Positions 21,153 through 33,017 of a stretch of 64,000 nucleotides of DNA are shown here, in pieces. The number at the start of each line of letters is the position of its first letter. The stretch's first letter is position 1. The notes under the pieces were generated by a model. The model searched no databases. It had not been told where the DNA came from and saw only the letters and a program-made list of their open reading frames with translations. The stretch is from Silene latifolia. Taxonomy: Eukaryota; Streptophyta; Magnoliopsida; Caryophyllales; Caryophyllaceae. Location: NCBI RefSeq assembly GCF_048544455.1, contig NC_133534.1, positions 33,356,217 through 33,420,216 on the forward strand. Direction: 5' to 3'. Both the position numbers and the translations under genes were made by a program.

Positions 21153-23462
21153 ATGTCAAAACAACAAGAGGTATTCGTAAATGACGAAACCGAACTACAC
21201 CAAGATGATACCTTCCACAATTCTGGAGTCGTGCAGCCCTCCACCGGCGGAGTAATCCAGCCGGAATTCGGGATGCCAATAATGCCAGACACGCCGCTGC
21301 CCGCCACCCAGGTCACCATCATGGGACAGGTGGTTGACGTAGCAAAACTGAAGATGCTCCTCGACCTAATTGGGAGTACGTCAGCTCACACCGTCACGCC
21401 GGCAAGAGCGGCGGAAACCGTCCAGGAGACCAGGGCCCAAAACGTGACTCCGAGAAATTTGAACGGAGCACTAGGAGAGGCCGACCCTACCAAGACGCCG
21501 GAGGAGCCCAAAGTGGTCGTGGTAAACCTAAGTCCTTCTCGCACTCGTGAGAGGACAGCGTCGCTGCAGCACCGACGAGGCACACCCCGGAGGGACCAGA
21601 GAAGTCCGACTCAGCAGAGTCGAGGAAGGAGCCCGAGTCGGAGAAGGAGTCCTTCCCGCTACGAGGAGAGGAGTCGGACTAGGAATGCGAGGAGCCGATC
21701 GCCGCGTGTCATTCGACACGTGGTCAGACAGCCCCTCAGTGCTTACGTCCTTGAAACCGCCGTGCCAACCAAACTAAAGTTGTCGGCGATCACATACAAA
21801 GGAGATAGCGACCCAACCGACCACGCCGAGGCTTTCGAGTCTTACATGTCGGTATGGGAGCAGCCCGATGAGGTCTGGTGCCGAGTCTTCCCAACAACTC
21901 TGCATGGGATGGCTCAAAATTGGTACAAGGGGCTTCCCGACGGTTCGGTAGACTGTTTCGCCGACCTAAGAGACGCCTTCGTAGCCCAGTACTCTTGCAA
22001 CAAAAGAAGGGCCGTGGAGACGTCGGACCTCCTAACTATCAAACAGGAGGAGGGCGAGTCTCTACGAAGCTATGTGAAGAGGTTCGACGGCAAGGTTCAG
22101 CAGATTCGGGAGATCAACCCCGAACGGCGGCGGCCAGATCGATGAAAGGCCTCCCAAGGGGAGACTTAAAAGACGAGCTCATCAAGTACGGGGGTTTGGG
22201 CCTAGATGCCGCTAGGAGGATGGCCGATCAGGCCATCAAGGTAGAAGACTACCACAAGACCTGGGTAGGCCCCCACGAGGCCGAGCCCTCAGAAAAGAAG
22301 AGCCGCCGGGATGACAACCCGGATGAAAGACGACGTGACAATAACGGGTCACGGTCCGATGAGAGACGCCGTGACAATAATAGGTCACGGTCTGACAGAT
22401 CTGCCAGGAAACAGGACTCGACGGGCGCCGGGGGGAGTTCGGGAACGTTTTACCAAAGGCATTACCATGATAAAACCCCTCTGGTCGTAACGGCCGCCGA
22501 GGTCTTCGCCCTGAGCAAAAAGGAGGGCCAGACATGGGAAAGGCCCCCCAAGCCAAAGGGGGACGGTGACACGAGCCATTACTGTGAGTACCACGGCCAC
22601 ACCGGTCACCTCACTGACAACTGCCGTTACCTGAAGAATGCCATTGAGGAGCTGATCCGGAAGGGGAGCCTCGGCAAGTATGTTGCCAAAGGCCAAAATA
22701 CTGACGCCAGCGGTTCAGATAAGAAATCCGTTTTTCAACGGATAGGAGTGATCCATGTAGTCATCGGAGGTAACGAGAACGGTGGGTCAGCCCATGGGCA
22801 CAAACGCAGACCGAACGAGCCGTATCAGGCCATCAACTTTGTGCCCAACACAGCGACCCCCGCTTCCAACATTCCCGATATGACTATTAGAGGGAAGGAC
22901 TACGAGGGAGTCATCGCCCCTCACAGCGACCCACTCGTAGTCAACTTGGACATATCCAACCACCTGGTGAAGAGGTGTCTGATTGACACAGGCGCCTACA
23001 CGAACATCATGTTCGGGAGTGCTTCCACGACCTCGGCTACCGAGAATCAAGGACTTGAGCCCCCGCACCAATCCACTGTACAGCTTCTCCAGGGCTGGCC
23101 TGGTACCCCTGGGTTCCATCAGACTGCCAGTGATGCTCGGCGAGGGGAATGCGGCTAAGAATGTCCTAGCTGAGTTCGTCGTCATTGACGGCTCGTCCGC
23201 CTACAACGTCCTCATAGGCCGAGTCACTCTGAGCGAGGCCGACGCGGTTATGTCCATCCGGGCCCTGACACTGATGTATGTCTCGGACCGGGGGGAAGCG
23301 CATAAACTCGTCTCCAAGGACGAGAAGGACGAGGTGGTCAACGTTCAGATATCTGCCAGAGGATGCAACATGCAATCCCTCAAAGTGGCAAAGCAATCAG
23401 AGAGGGGGAAAAGCTCATCCTTACAACAGGAGGGCAACCTCATGGACGCGACTGACGGCTGA
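21153..23462 (+). pseudogene. Element C gag-protease region, broken (about two breaks)
   Basis: The start is MSKQQEVFVNDE. In order: an N-terminal block of about 110 residues (VTIMGQVVDVAKLKMLLDL), a Ser/Arg-rich stretch, a retrotransposon gag capsid block (ITYKGDSDPTDHAEAFESYM, SLRSYVKRFDGKVQQI), a charged linker, a zinc knuckle (YCEYHGHTGHLTDNC) and an aspartic protease with active site LIDTGAYTNIMF. Nothing resembling RT follows. Compare the homologous region of element D at 33018-35307. Confidence 0.87.
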
Positions 23463-23619
23463 CAGGGAAGGAGCGCCTCTAAAAAGGCATTAGGGAACTA
23501 GTAGACCCTGTATAGCGGCGGAGGTGTCCAAAATGGCTGTGGGCACCCCGACGCATTTTTATATATCTAATGTAAAATCGACCAAGTCTCCCAACAAAAC
23601 GTTCTTTTTCCCCATAGTC

Positions 23620-24057
23620 ACTAGTTATGAAGAAGCCGACGCCGGCTCACACTGTCATACCGACAAGAGCGGCGGTCGTTATGAAGAAGCAGACGCCGGC
23701 TCACACTGTCATACCGACAAGAGCGGCAGTCTCTACCAAGAAGCCGACGCCGGCTCACACTGTCATACCGACAAGAGCGGCGGTCGTTATGAAGAAACAG
23801 AGGCCGGCTCACACTGTCATACCGACAAGAGCGGCAGTCTCTACCAAGAAGCCGACGCCGGCTCACACTGTCATACCGACAAGAGCGGCGGTCGTTATGA
23901 AGAAGCAGACGCCGGCTCACACTGTCATACCGACAAGAGCGGCAGTCTCTACCAAGAAGCCGACGCCGGCTCACACTGTCATACCGACAAGAGCGGCGGT
24001 CGTTATGAAGAAACAGACGCCGGCTCACACTGTCATACCGACAAGAGCGGCAGTCTC
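23620..24057 (+). repeat. Minisatellite in element C: 54-bp units in an alternating 108-bp pattern
   Basis: About eight head-to-tail units of 54 bp. Two variants alternate, one ending CGGCGGTCGT and one ending CGGCAGTCTC, so the true period is 108 bp. Since 54 is a multiple of three, several frames stay open, including an 18-residue repeat (core EADAGSHCHTDKSG) that continues a frame from about 23524. Tandem repeats upstream of the 3' LTR are a known trait of Retand and other Tat elements. Confidence 0.93.
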
Positions 24058-24560
24058 CATCAAGAAATAAGCGCCGTCGCAGTCACCTAAAGTAGTAGAC
24101 GTAACGGCAGTCACCCCCAGAGGTGTGGCGCCGTCGCAGTCACTCCAAATGGTAGACGCCACGTAACACGCTATGAAGAAGCAGACGCCGGCTCACACTG
24201 TCATACCGACAAGAGCGGCAGTCTCCATCAAGAAATAAGCGCCGTCGCGATCACCTAAAGTAGTAGACGTAACGGCAGTCACCCCCAGAGGTGTGGCGCC
24301 GTCGCAGTCACTCCAAATGGTAGACGCCACGTAACACGCTATGAAGAAGCAGACGCCGGCTCACACTGTCATACCGACAAGAGCGGCAGTCTCCATCAAG
24401 AAATAAGCGCCGTCGCAGTCACCTAAAGTAGTAGACGTAACGGCAGTCACCCCCAGAGGTGTGGCGCCGTCGCAGTCACTCCAAATGGTAGACGCCACGT
24501 AACACGCTATGAAGAAGCAGACGCCGGCTCACACTGTCAAACCGACAAGAGCGACAATCA
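24058..24560 (+). repeat. Second minisatellite in element C: 168-bp units, about three copies
   Basis: Units start at 24058, 24226 and 24394. Each contains one copy of the 54-bp unit joined to a GCCGTCGCAGTCACC-rich segment, so this is a composite repeat derived from the neighbouring array. Confidence 0.9.
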
Positions 24561-25111
24561 CTCTCAGAAAGCAGACACCGCGACAGTCGCGGCCAGCACG
24601 GTTGATACTCGCAAAAACAATCAAAATGCCTTCGAAACGTTAAACACAGTTGAGATGCGTACTCTAAACTGCCTCGGCCAAACCGAGGCGGAAACAAAAG
24701 GAGACGCTCAATTAATAACGTAAGTCACTCAGACAAAAACGAGAAAAGACCTCGGCCAAGCCAGAGGCAAAGTGAAAACGCTAAGTACAGCTGAGACACT
24801 CAACTATTAGCGCAAGGAAAAGAAATAAGGTGAAACCCTCAGCCATGCCGAAGGCAAAAGAAATGAACTCTTATTAAAAATGATAACAGGTTACAGGAGA
24901 AGAGCATACAGACGACGGCCGTCCCCATAGGGATAAGCCAAAACACAACCTACCAAAGTTGTACAAAATACAAGGAAAGAAAAGCAAAAGGTTACAAATA
25001 TGTCATTTGGAGCGCCAAAAGATGGCAGGAGGGAAGGGCTTAATAATTGGCTCCCGAACAGCTGAAGCTATCCGAGATGCCGGGTGAGCCTGGTGACAAC
25101 CGCCCGTCTCC

Positions 25112-27660
25112 CTATGCCTGTTGCTGCTTGCCATCATCGGCGGTAGCCGCATCTTCTTCAATGGGCAACCCAGCAGTTTTCCTAGCAGCCTCAGTTTCAG
25201 CAGCCTCAGCCTTAGCCTCGGCAGCATCAGCTGCCCTCATTTTCTCGGCCTCCTCCTTGGCCGCCTTAGCCTCCTCAGCAAGGGCCGCTTTCTCTGCGGC
25301 CGCCTCCGTCACTGCCTTCACCCTCACCGTCTCCTTGGCCTTCTCCGCCATTGCCTTCTCCTTAGCTTCGAGCTTGTCATCAAGCAGCTCGTCAAATTTG
25401 CCCCACGGAAAGGAACCATCAAGAGGGAAGAGCTCCCCGATCACTTCCCTGGTGACTTCTTCGGCCAAATCCCGGAATTCGGCGCACAGTTTAGGGAGCA
25501 TGACGGATTGGAGCATCTCAATGTCCTCCTCCCTTCGCCTAATGATGGCCTCTTTGCTCCGAATCACCTCCGCCTGGGCCTTAAACAGGTCCCTGGATTC
25601 GTTCCTCTGCTGGAGATAGAGGTCGGCATGCCTCTGAACAAGGTTACACTTCTCCAGCAGCTTCGCAGCTTCGGCTGCCGCAGCCTCGGCCTTGGCTCTC
25701 TCAGCAAGGACCTCCTTTTCAGCGTCCTCCCTGAGTTTTCTCTCAGCCAAGAGCGCCTTCTCAGCATCTCCCCTAAGCCTCTGCTCATTGAGGAGATCCA
25801 GCTTCGCCGACGCGGCCACCTGCTTAGTGGCATTACGCTCAAAAACAGCTTGAGCCACGGCTTTCTCCTGCTCTATGATACGAGCACCGGTAATCACGTT
25901 CCACCTCGCCAGCTCCTTAATCAGCTTCGTGCCTTCCTCTATAAGCTGGGAGACGGAAGCCTTCTGGGATGAAGGGACAGTGGTGACACTTTGATTACCA
26001 GCCTGCAGCTGGGAGAGGGAAGCCTTCTGGGATGAAGAGTTAACGGTGACGCCTTGATCACCAGCCTCCGCTTGCTGCCCAATAAGAGCGAGAGCCGACA
26101 GCGGCTGGTCTACAAAAATTTAATAAAGGCATCAGTATCAACATGTATCGACATATCAGAAAGCCTGTCATCAGGAGCACCTAATGACCCGGCTAAATTT
26201 GAGCCACAGGATAGATAGGTACCATGCTTGGCCTTCTTGGCCGGAGGAGGCACTTCCTTGCCAGCGGTAGAGGCTGTCTCCTTCCTCTTACGAATAAGGG
26301 GAGATTCCTCCGCATCAGAGTCCCCCTCATCAGGAATATCAACAATCTCCACCGTCTCTTTCTTAGGGGGGGGGATGGGAGGTGGAACCGGTGTCGACGC
26401 CGTCGCCGCCGAAGACTTTGTTTTCCGCGTCCGACGCACTACGCCGCTAACAACCTTCGCCTGGGCCTCCTCCATGCTTAAGCCCTTCAGCCGTTGTTCC
26501 ATAAGATCATTCGGCGACGTCCTGCGGTCATGGGCTAGAGCTTTGGGATGCAAGTTAGCAACGGTTCTATCTTTGTGCAGCCCCATTCTCTGGAGGATAT
26601 CCTCAGACAGGTCCGGTCCAAAGTGGTCTGCGAAAGAAACAAAGCAAGAGTTAAGTAGAGGAAATAAATCGAAGTTAGAGAAACAGGAACATGGAGAGCG
26701 GTGATGGGCCTCACACCGACCCCACTCACCCTGTGCTAGGGCCGGTATGAGGCCGACATGGCAGAGCGGCTCATCCTGAAGAATGATCTGCGTGGGGGGA
26801 ATCCATCTTTTCGGCACCCCACTCTTGTCCACCTCAAAAAGCCTCATCGCTTGCCTTCTCATCCTCCTTAAGAGGGACCTTGTGGCATCCATTTTAAGCT
26901 TCTTCCGGTGACCCATCCGTCATGCTCCGCCTTAGTCTCACACCGCAAATTAACTTGGTCTTTGGAAGGAGCGGGGCAGCGGATAGTCATCCGGCACCTT
27001 AACGTACACCCACCGACCTTGCCAGTCCTTGCAAGAAGAAAGTTTGTCAACAGAGACATAACCCTGCTCCATTTGCACACTGTACCATCCGACGCGGCCA
27101 GAGAATGATGGTTTGAGATGGTGAAGCCGGCGGAATAAATTCACCGTTGGGGCCTCTCCCTTGAAGAGACAGAGCCAGACAAAGCCGATTATGGTCCTCA
27201 TAGCCAACGGGTGCAGTTGGGCAACGGCAACGTTCATAGCTCTAATAATGGCCATAACGTACCCATTCAGCGGAAACTGGAGCCCGTACTCCAAATGCCG
27301 CATGTATACGCCGGTGTAGCCCGGTGGAGGGCAACAGACGGCCTGACCCTCCTCAGGGATAACAATTTTGTATCCCCTACCAAAGAAAAAATGGCCCTCG
27401 AAAAATTTCTCGCCGGAACAACTGGCGAGCTTATGAGTCCAAGCACGGTCAAGACGGGCCTTACAGGCGTCGCCGTGATCCATAACGTACTGCCTCCCCT
27501 CATTAGGACGAGGCCTTTCCACATCATCACCGAAATCATCACCAAAATCACCGACATCATCATCATCCTCCCATTCCTCCGTAATTTGAGGATCAACTTG
27601 AGAGAAGGAGACCTAGGGCCCCCGACGCAGTTTACTAGGCCCAAAGATCGCAGAAGACAT
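25112..27660 (-). pseudogene. Element C antisense gene (aORF) with introns; 'putative gypsy type transposon' family plus coiled-coil part
   Basis: On the strand opposite to the element, the first block (27660-26950) contains FFGRGYKIVIPEEGQAVCCP and MRHLEYGLQFPLNGYVMAII, matching the plant 'putative gypsy type transposon' family (PF04195 type) found in antisense frames of Tat elements. A middle block carries a Pro-rich stretch and a basic patch (PPAKKAKHG). The last block (25897-25112) is an Ala/Glu/Lys-rich coiled coil ending GKQQQA. Consensus GT-AG introns are visible at 26729-26628 (102 bp) and 26222-26110 (113 bp). A TATA box lies upstream at 27846-27853. About two breaks. The role of these proteins is unknown. 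Confidence 0.75.
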
Positions 27661-27845
27661 GTTCGCAACAATTACTAACAAAATAAAAGAAAATTTGTTT
27701 TATTACCTTGAAGAAAAACACTCGCCGGATCAAAGACTCGAAAGATCAGAAGAAAAGGAAGCCCTTGAAAAGTTTAGAGAGATGAAGATTTTGGAGAAAA
27801 TTTGAGAAAGTGAAATTGGTGGCCAAAATCACGGAATAACTGCCC

Positions 27846-27853
27846 TATTTATA
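27846..27853 (-). promoter_or_regulatory. TATA box for the antisense gene of element C
   Basis: The minus strand reads CCCTATAAATAGGGC, about 190 bp upstream of the antisense start. Element D has the same site at 39389-39396. The antisense gene therefore seems to have its own promoter, separate from the LTR. Confidence 0.6.
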
Positions 27854-28368
27854 GGGAAAAGCCCATGAAGAAGGACCAATCAGGGCACAGCCCATAAAGC
27901 GTCAGCCAATCAGCGAACAGACACGTGTCAGACATGCAACCACGGAATGTCAATCGTTGCAACAGTTGAACGTCAATCAATGCAACAGTAACCAAGCGTC
28001 TTCAACACGCCCATTCACATCTCTTCGCCTGTTCATCTTCCTCAACAAATTCCTAGGTATCTGCTCTCCGCCGGCGACATAATCGACCAAGCTATGAAGC
28101 ACCGGCCGGGGGCAATCAAAAACAACCGGCACTCTCAACCCTGGTCTCGGCCAGCGTCACCTTCTTTTCCACATCGGATGCCCCTTACGCATCCATGTGG
28201 AGGGGGGATATGGTACGGCCTAACAAGAACCAGACCGAGATAGAAGAAGCCGATACAGTAGAAGAAGCCGATACAGTAGAAGAAGCCGATGCAGAAAAAT
28301 TTGTGGGTAATTTCTTATGCAGAATATACGCTCAACACACATCGGAGCCCATACCACGGCATAGACTA

Positions 28369-28382
28369 CGCTGGGGGCAAAT
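28369..28382 (+). other. Element C polypurine tract
   Basis: GCTGGGGGCAAAT directly before the 3' LTR, the usual place for plus-strand DNA priming. The same sequence precedes the 3' LTR of element D. Confidence 0.75.
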
Positions 28383-28947
28383 TGATGGGGCATATTCTGC
28401 ACCGCTGACCAAGTCAACATATTGAGCAAGGTCAAAGATATCCACAGCAAAGTCAACGACTCAGACAGTCTAGCCGAAGCAACCCATCGGCCTGTCACCT
28501 GGGTCTCGGCCTGGCAACCCGCCAGCCGGGGCACATATCCGCGTACTCATATCCAAGACCCCTCGGTCGGCCTGCCATGGGTCCATCGGCCGAGGGTAGA
28601 ACGGTCTTTCCACCTGCTAGCCACTTGGCCACTACGTGACAAAAGGTGAAAATCTATAAATACTCCTCAACCTTCATTGAGGAAAGGATCCACAAAAATT
28701 AACCTAATAACCACTATTCATCTGGTAATATCTCCCTTATCTCTCTACATTTTACTCTTAGCCAAGTAACAACAACTTACCTCTCTAAGTTAACTGACTT
28801 GAGCGTCGGAGTGAGTACGCTCGGCCAAAGCCGAGCCCTCAGTTTGTTCATCGTTTCAGGAGAGATCAAAGGAGGATTCAAGCAAAGACGTCATTCTACA
28901 AGCTACGAGTGGTAACAAATATCTGCTCTGGAATTACACCCGGAACA
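28383..28947 (+). repeat. Element C 3' LTR
   Basis: 565 bp, with one apparent difference from the 5' LTR (in the TATCTTCCTTATC region), followed by the target duplication GTTAT. Confidence 0.93.
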
Positions 28948-28952
28948 GTTAT

Positions 28953-31119
28953 GGTTTCTAGTCCATTATTTTAAAATGGAAAACACATCAAATATTCTAT
29001 ATCACGCTCCTGTTTATCCTCTACTTATAGAAAATCAAATGCTAGCAAAATAAACTATCTCTAAGAAATTGAGTATATGAGTCAAGATAGTAAGGTCCCT
29101 ATCACCTAACTTCTTCTATTAAACTCATACAAAGCCTTCACAAAACCAAACTCTTCTTTCTCAAAAGTCATTCTGAAAAGTCAAGGACAAGAACACCTAA
29201 GAGGGGGAGGGGGTGAATTAGGTGTCCAATTAAAATTTTTAAGCTTGAATTAAGCTTCTTTGAAATCTAGGACAATAGACTAAGCTGATATGGACAATAC
29301 TTTAAATGTTAAAGGTGTTTATACTTAGAACTATTTGAGTTAGAAGTATATACACAAGAATTCAGCTCAGTATATGTCACAGTAAAGTCGACTGTTGCAT
29401 AGACCAGAAAAGTATGAATGAAAGAGTATTTTTCTTCAACTTAGCAATGAAGATATAAAGTGAATACTTTTTTAAGTTGAATACTCTTAGCAATGAAAAT
29501 CTTAAGTGAATCCCTTTTAAGTTGAAAACTTGAGATACTTAATCGTTTTAAGTTCACAAGATTAAATCAATCAGCAGGTCTGAGACACAGTATTGAACAC
29601 TGTGACACAGACAGATTGCGAGATAAACAAGATATAAATAAGGAGAACAAACGTAAAAGTAAATGAACAAACAAGACGATATTTTTTAAAAAATTTGTTC
29701 AGCCTCTACTCCGAGGCCTACGTCCAACCGTTATTTTATTACTTGTTTAGAAATTTACTCAAACAACTAAACCCCTTACAATGAAAATAACTCGCCAGCC
29801 TACTCCGGTTGCACTTGCTTGAAGCTACTCCGTTTCAAGACTTTCACTTGCTCAAAGCTACTCCGCTTCAAGACTTAAGTTCTATCTCACAGGTTTACAG
29901 AGTCTTTGAATCTCAATCGTTCACTTAATGAACATGGAGATCACAATTAAGACCTAAACACGAGAATCATGAAACAAACTCAGATGCCACAGTGCAGCGA
30001 ACTGATACATGGAGATTTACAGCCCTTTTGAAAACGTTTGAAGACTTTTAAAATAGAAAACAATTTTGCAAATAAGTTGAAGAACAAGAGCTGATGTTTT
30101 GCAAAGTGTTTTAACAATTAATGCTCATAAAAGTCTTGAGAAATAAATGAAGCAAAGGCACCATATTTATAGTGGATTTGATCATCTAAGTAGTACAACT
30201 TAGGTTAATTAAATCCAATATTAAATAGATAGCTTTTGAGTGATGGTAAGTGTTAGGCTATAGGCTTGGAGCACAAGTCATTGATCAAAATCAGAAAACT
30301 CTTCCCAAAACACTCAACATGTGACACTTTACCAAAATGGCAAAAAACTTTTCTAGCTTTAAAAGTTTGACAAGTTCAACTTACCATTTTTGTAAAAGGT
30401 AATTGCACAAATCTAGAGGTTTAATCAATGTGAATTTGTGACTTAAAGTTTCAGAAAACTAAACCCCAAACACTCAACATGTGACAACTTACCACAAATG
30501 GAAGAGTGCTTTAGTACTTGACTAAATCAACTTTCCATTTATGTAAAAGTAGATGCACAATTTTAGAGGAGTCAACATGTGAGATTTGCAAATTGATTTT
30601 TCAGATTTGTTTTCAAACTAGGATAATTCAAATGTAAAATCTTTGAGAATATGAAATTTGTAAAGATTTTGACACTTAAACTTTTTCGAATAAAAGTTCC
30701 TCCATACGGTAGTATCAGAAACCACAAAGTGCGATTAATCGTTGCATGGTTTTGCAGCCACTTGACGTAAATGAGAATGTTACACTTACTCTTACATTTT
30801 TCGACTAATGCTAGGATCATATCATTGTCTTGACTTCTTGTTGACTTTATTTTGATCATGTTAAGCCGTCTTTGAGAGACCATTTGATTGCTTCAATCAC
30901 TAAGCATTTGTAATCGTTTACAACATTTGACTAAGGCTAAGGGATTTCTTGTCATAACTTCATCTTGATCATTCTTGAACCATCTTTGGAAATTCATTGA
31001 GTGCTTCAAATGCTAAACATTATAACTAAGAAGCAAACAATTAAATAACAATGAAACTTGACATCATCAACCAAGTGTGTTCTAACACATTCAACATGCT
31101 TTTGGTCCTAACAAAAATA
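28953..31119. other. Intergenic DNA, mainly a non-coding repeat of unknown class
   Basis: From about 29185 (CCTAAGAGGGGGAGGGGGTG) to 31110 the sequence is non-coding, with local short repeats such as GAAGCTACTCCGYTTCAAGAC (29822-29875) and a twice-used CACTCAACATGTGACA segment (30311, 30473). The AGTCAA on either side (about 29174, 31121) could be a target duplication, making this a non-autonomous insertion. I cannot assign a family. Confidence 0.4.
29118..29149 (+). repeat. Left arm of a 32-bp inverted repeat (partner 31786-31817)
   Basis: The 32 bases are the exact reverse complement of 31786-31817 (core AAACTCATACAAAGCCTTCA). The arms enclose the unknown repeat and the caulimovirid fossil. 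Confidence 0.9.
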
Positions 31120-31765
31120 CAGTCAAAGAGTTCATATTAGCATCACAACTATGGCAACATCTTGCTCCATCTACTGAAGCAGAACAAATGATTTCATTTC
31201 GGCTCAACGAGGCTATGATTCATCAATGACGAGCTAACGGATACACACATCTCTATTATGGAGCCGTTAAGTTAGCTCTAACCCTCCATGGAAGAAAGGT
31301 CTTCCTGTTGTAGCAAGGGTACCTTTGCTAGACACCAGATACAAGGAATACAGACATGCCTGCATAGCAACCTTGTAGACAAGCCTAAATGTTGGCACTG
31401 TATTCGTCACCTTATTTCCAAATTTCAACACGGCCTAAGAAGATCCTCAAATGCTTCGAAATATCCATATCCAGCTCCAAATCACTAGAGCTCCACAAAT
31501 TGAGAACACATATGCAGCGACAATGCATTATCAGATGGCATACAGCCATACACGATCCAAAATCATGCCATGAACCTTAGTATCCCAAAAGATACAGATG
31601 ATGCCTTACTCATTCAGATAGAGTACTTAGAGCACAACCCTTCATGCATCCATATACCCAGACAAATCCCAGAGGATGAGCTAATCAAATTACTCCTGAA
31701 TTTTGGGTCACCAATTATGAGGAACAATATGAAAATACAACTCTCATACAATTGTGAAGGCTGAG
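31120..31765 (+). mobile_element. Endogenous pararetrovirus fossil: caulimovirid movement-protein fragment
   Basis: Translated pieces resemble the movement protein of plant endogenous Caulimoviridae, for example LALTLHGRK near the start and SCIHIPRQIPEDELIKLL near the end, both typical of that family by recollection. Only this one domain region, about 650 bp, is present; no capsid, protease or RT is visible around it. It is broken, with several breaks, and looks old. The genus cannot be assigned from this fragment. Confidence 0.75.
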
Positions 31766-31785
31766 TTGATCAAAATGGGCTTGAA

Positions 31786-31817
31786 TTGGTTTTGTGAAGG
31801 CTTTGTATGAGTTTAAT
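31786..31817 (-). repeat. Right arm of the 32-bp inverted repeat
   Basis: Exact reverse complement of 29118-29149, just beyond the movement-protein fragment. From here to 32120 nothing else is recognised. Confidence 0.9.
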
Positions 31818-32349
31818 TGTATTGTTGTTATCGAATGATAAGTAGATTAATGCACATACTAATTTACATACATATTGAAAGCATCATCAAAAAAATAAAA
31901 AGGCTTGGAGAATGGCTTAACAATTAGATTTAGGATTGGAGAATCAAAGAGGGATAAAGTTCTTATGGAAGTTAAGATCATTTGTATGAACACAAATTCT
32001 CATTGAAGACAAATGTGATGGCATTTGCATCGTTATAACTTTATAGAAAAACTATGGACAATATTAACGTGAAGTACAATGGTGCGCGTGTGTGCACAAT
32101 ACCTCTGTTTTTCATTAGAATAAGGCCCTGTTTTTTCTGGCTTATTTTCAACTCACTTCAGTTCAACTCAGCTCTATTCGATTCGATTCGATTCAATTCA
32201 CTCACTTTATTTGATTGATTCGGCTCAAATTTACTCTATTATTCAGTTCACTCGGCTCCATTCGATTCACTCACTCACTTGATTCACTCCACTAAATTCA
32301 GCCAATTTCAATTTTGCGAATCTTAAACTTAATAGTTTTTATTAATATT

Positions 32350-32916
32350 TGATGGGGCATATTCTGCACCGCTGACCAAGTCAACATATTGAGCAAGGTC
32401 AAGGGTATCCATAGCAAGGTCAACGACTCAGACAGTCTAGCCGACGGAGCACATCGGCCTGTCACTTGGGTCTCGGCCTGACAACCTGCCAGCAGGGGCG
32501 CATATCCGCGTACTCATATCCAAGACCCTCGGCGAGCCTGCCACAGGTCCATCGGCCGAGGGTACAACGGTCTTTTTACCTGATAGCCACTTGGCCACTT
32601 GGCCACTACGTGACAAAAGGTGAATGCCTATAAATACTCCTCAACCTTCATTGAGGAAAGGATCCACAAATTGACCTAATAACCACTATTCATCTGGTAA
32701 TATCTTCCTTATCTCTCTACAATATACTCTTAGCCAAGTTACAACAACTTCTCTCTAAGTTTACTGACTTGAGCGTCGGAGTGAGTACGCTCGGCCAAAG
32801 CCGAGCCCTCAGTTTGTTCATCGTTTCAGGAGACCGCAAGGAGGATTCAAGCAAGGACATCATTCTACTAGCTACGAGTGGTAACAAATATCTGCTCTGG
32901 AATTACACCCGGAACA
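32350..32916 (+). repeat. Element D 5' LTR, 567 bp
   Basis: Ends TGATGGGGCA and CCCGGAACA; TATA box TATAAATA at 32629-32636. The primer site TGGCGCCGTCTGTGGGGA follows at 32919-32936. Confidence 0.92.
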
Positions 32917-33017
32917 ATTGGCGCCGTCTGTGGGGAAGACACTAGAAGCTAGTCACATTCATTCCCAAACAACAAAAACAAAAACACAAGAAAAAACCCA
33001 CCCCAAGAGCTAAGAAG

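Larger units (their letters stand above)
20489..28947 (+). mobile_element. Element C: Retand-like Ty3/gypsy element lacking pol, 8459 bp, very young LTRs
   Basis: Two 565-bp LTRs are flanked by the perfect target duplication GTTAT (20484-20488, 28948-28952). By eye the LTRs differ at a single site. At plant neutral rates of roughly 0.65-1.3e-8 per site per year this is about 0.05-0.15 million years. Internal order: primer site, gag-protease (21153-23462), minisatellite arrays (23620-24560), antisense reading-frame blocks (25112-27660) and polypurine tract. RT, RNase H and integrase are absent, so it depends on a partner element. gag-protease is broken, with about two breaks. Layout and antisense frames match the Retand family of Silene (Tat lineage). 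Confidence 0.92.

Noticed and set aside
23524-24090. Open frame of 188 residues made of an 18-residue repeat (and similar frames on both strands)
   Set aside because: It arises because the 54-bp repeat is a multiple of three; several frames on both strands stay open equally, and the homologous array in element D (58 bp) cannot code. No evidence of a real repeat protein.
25121-25972. Plus-strand open frame of 283 residues
   Set aside because: Shadow of the antisense coiled-coil block; the Leu/Ser/Arg-rich product is the expected complement of Glu/Ala/Lys codons.
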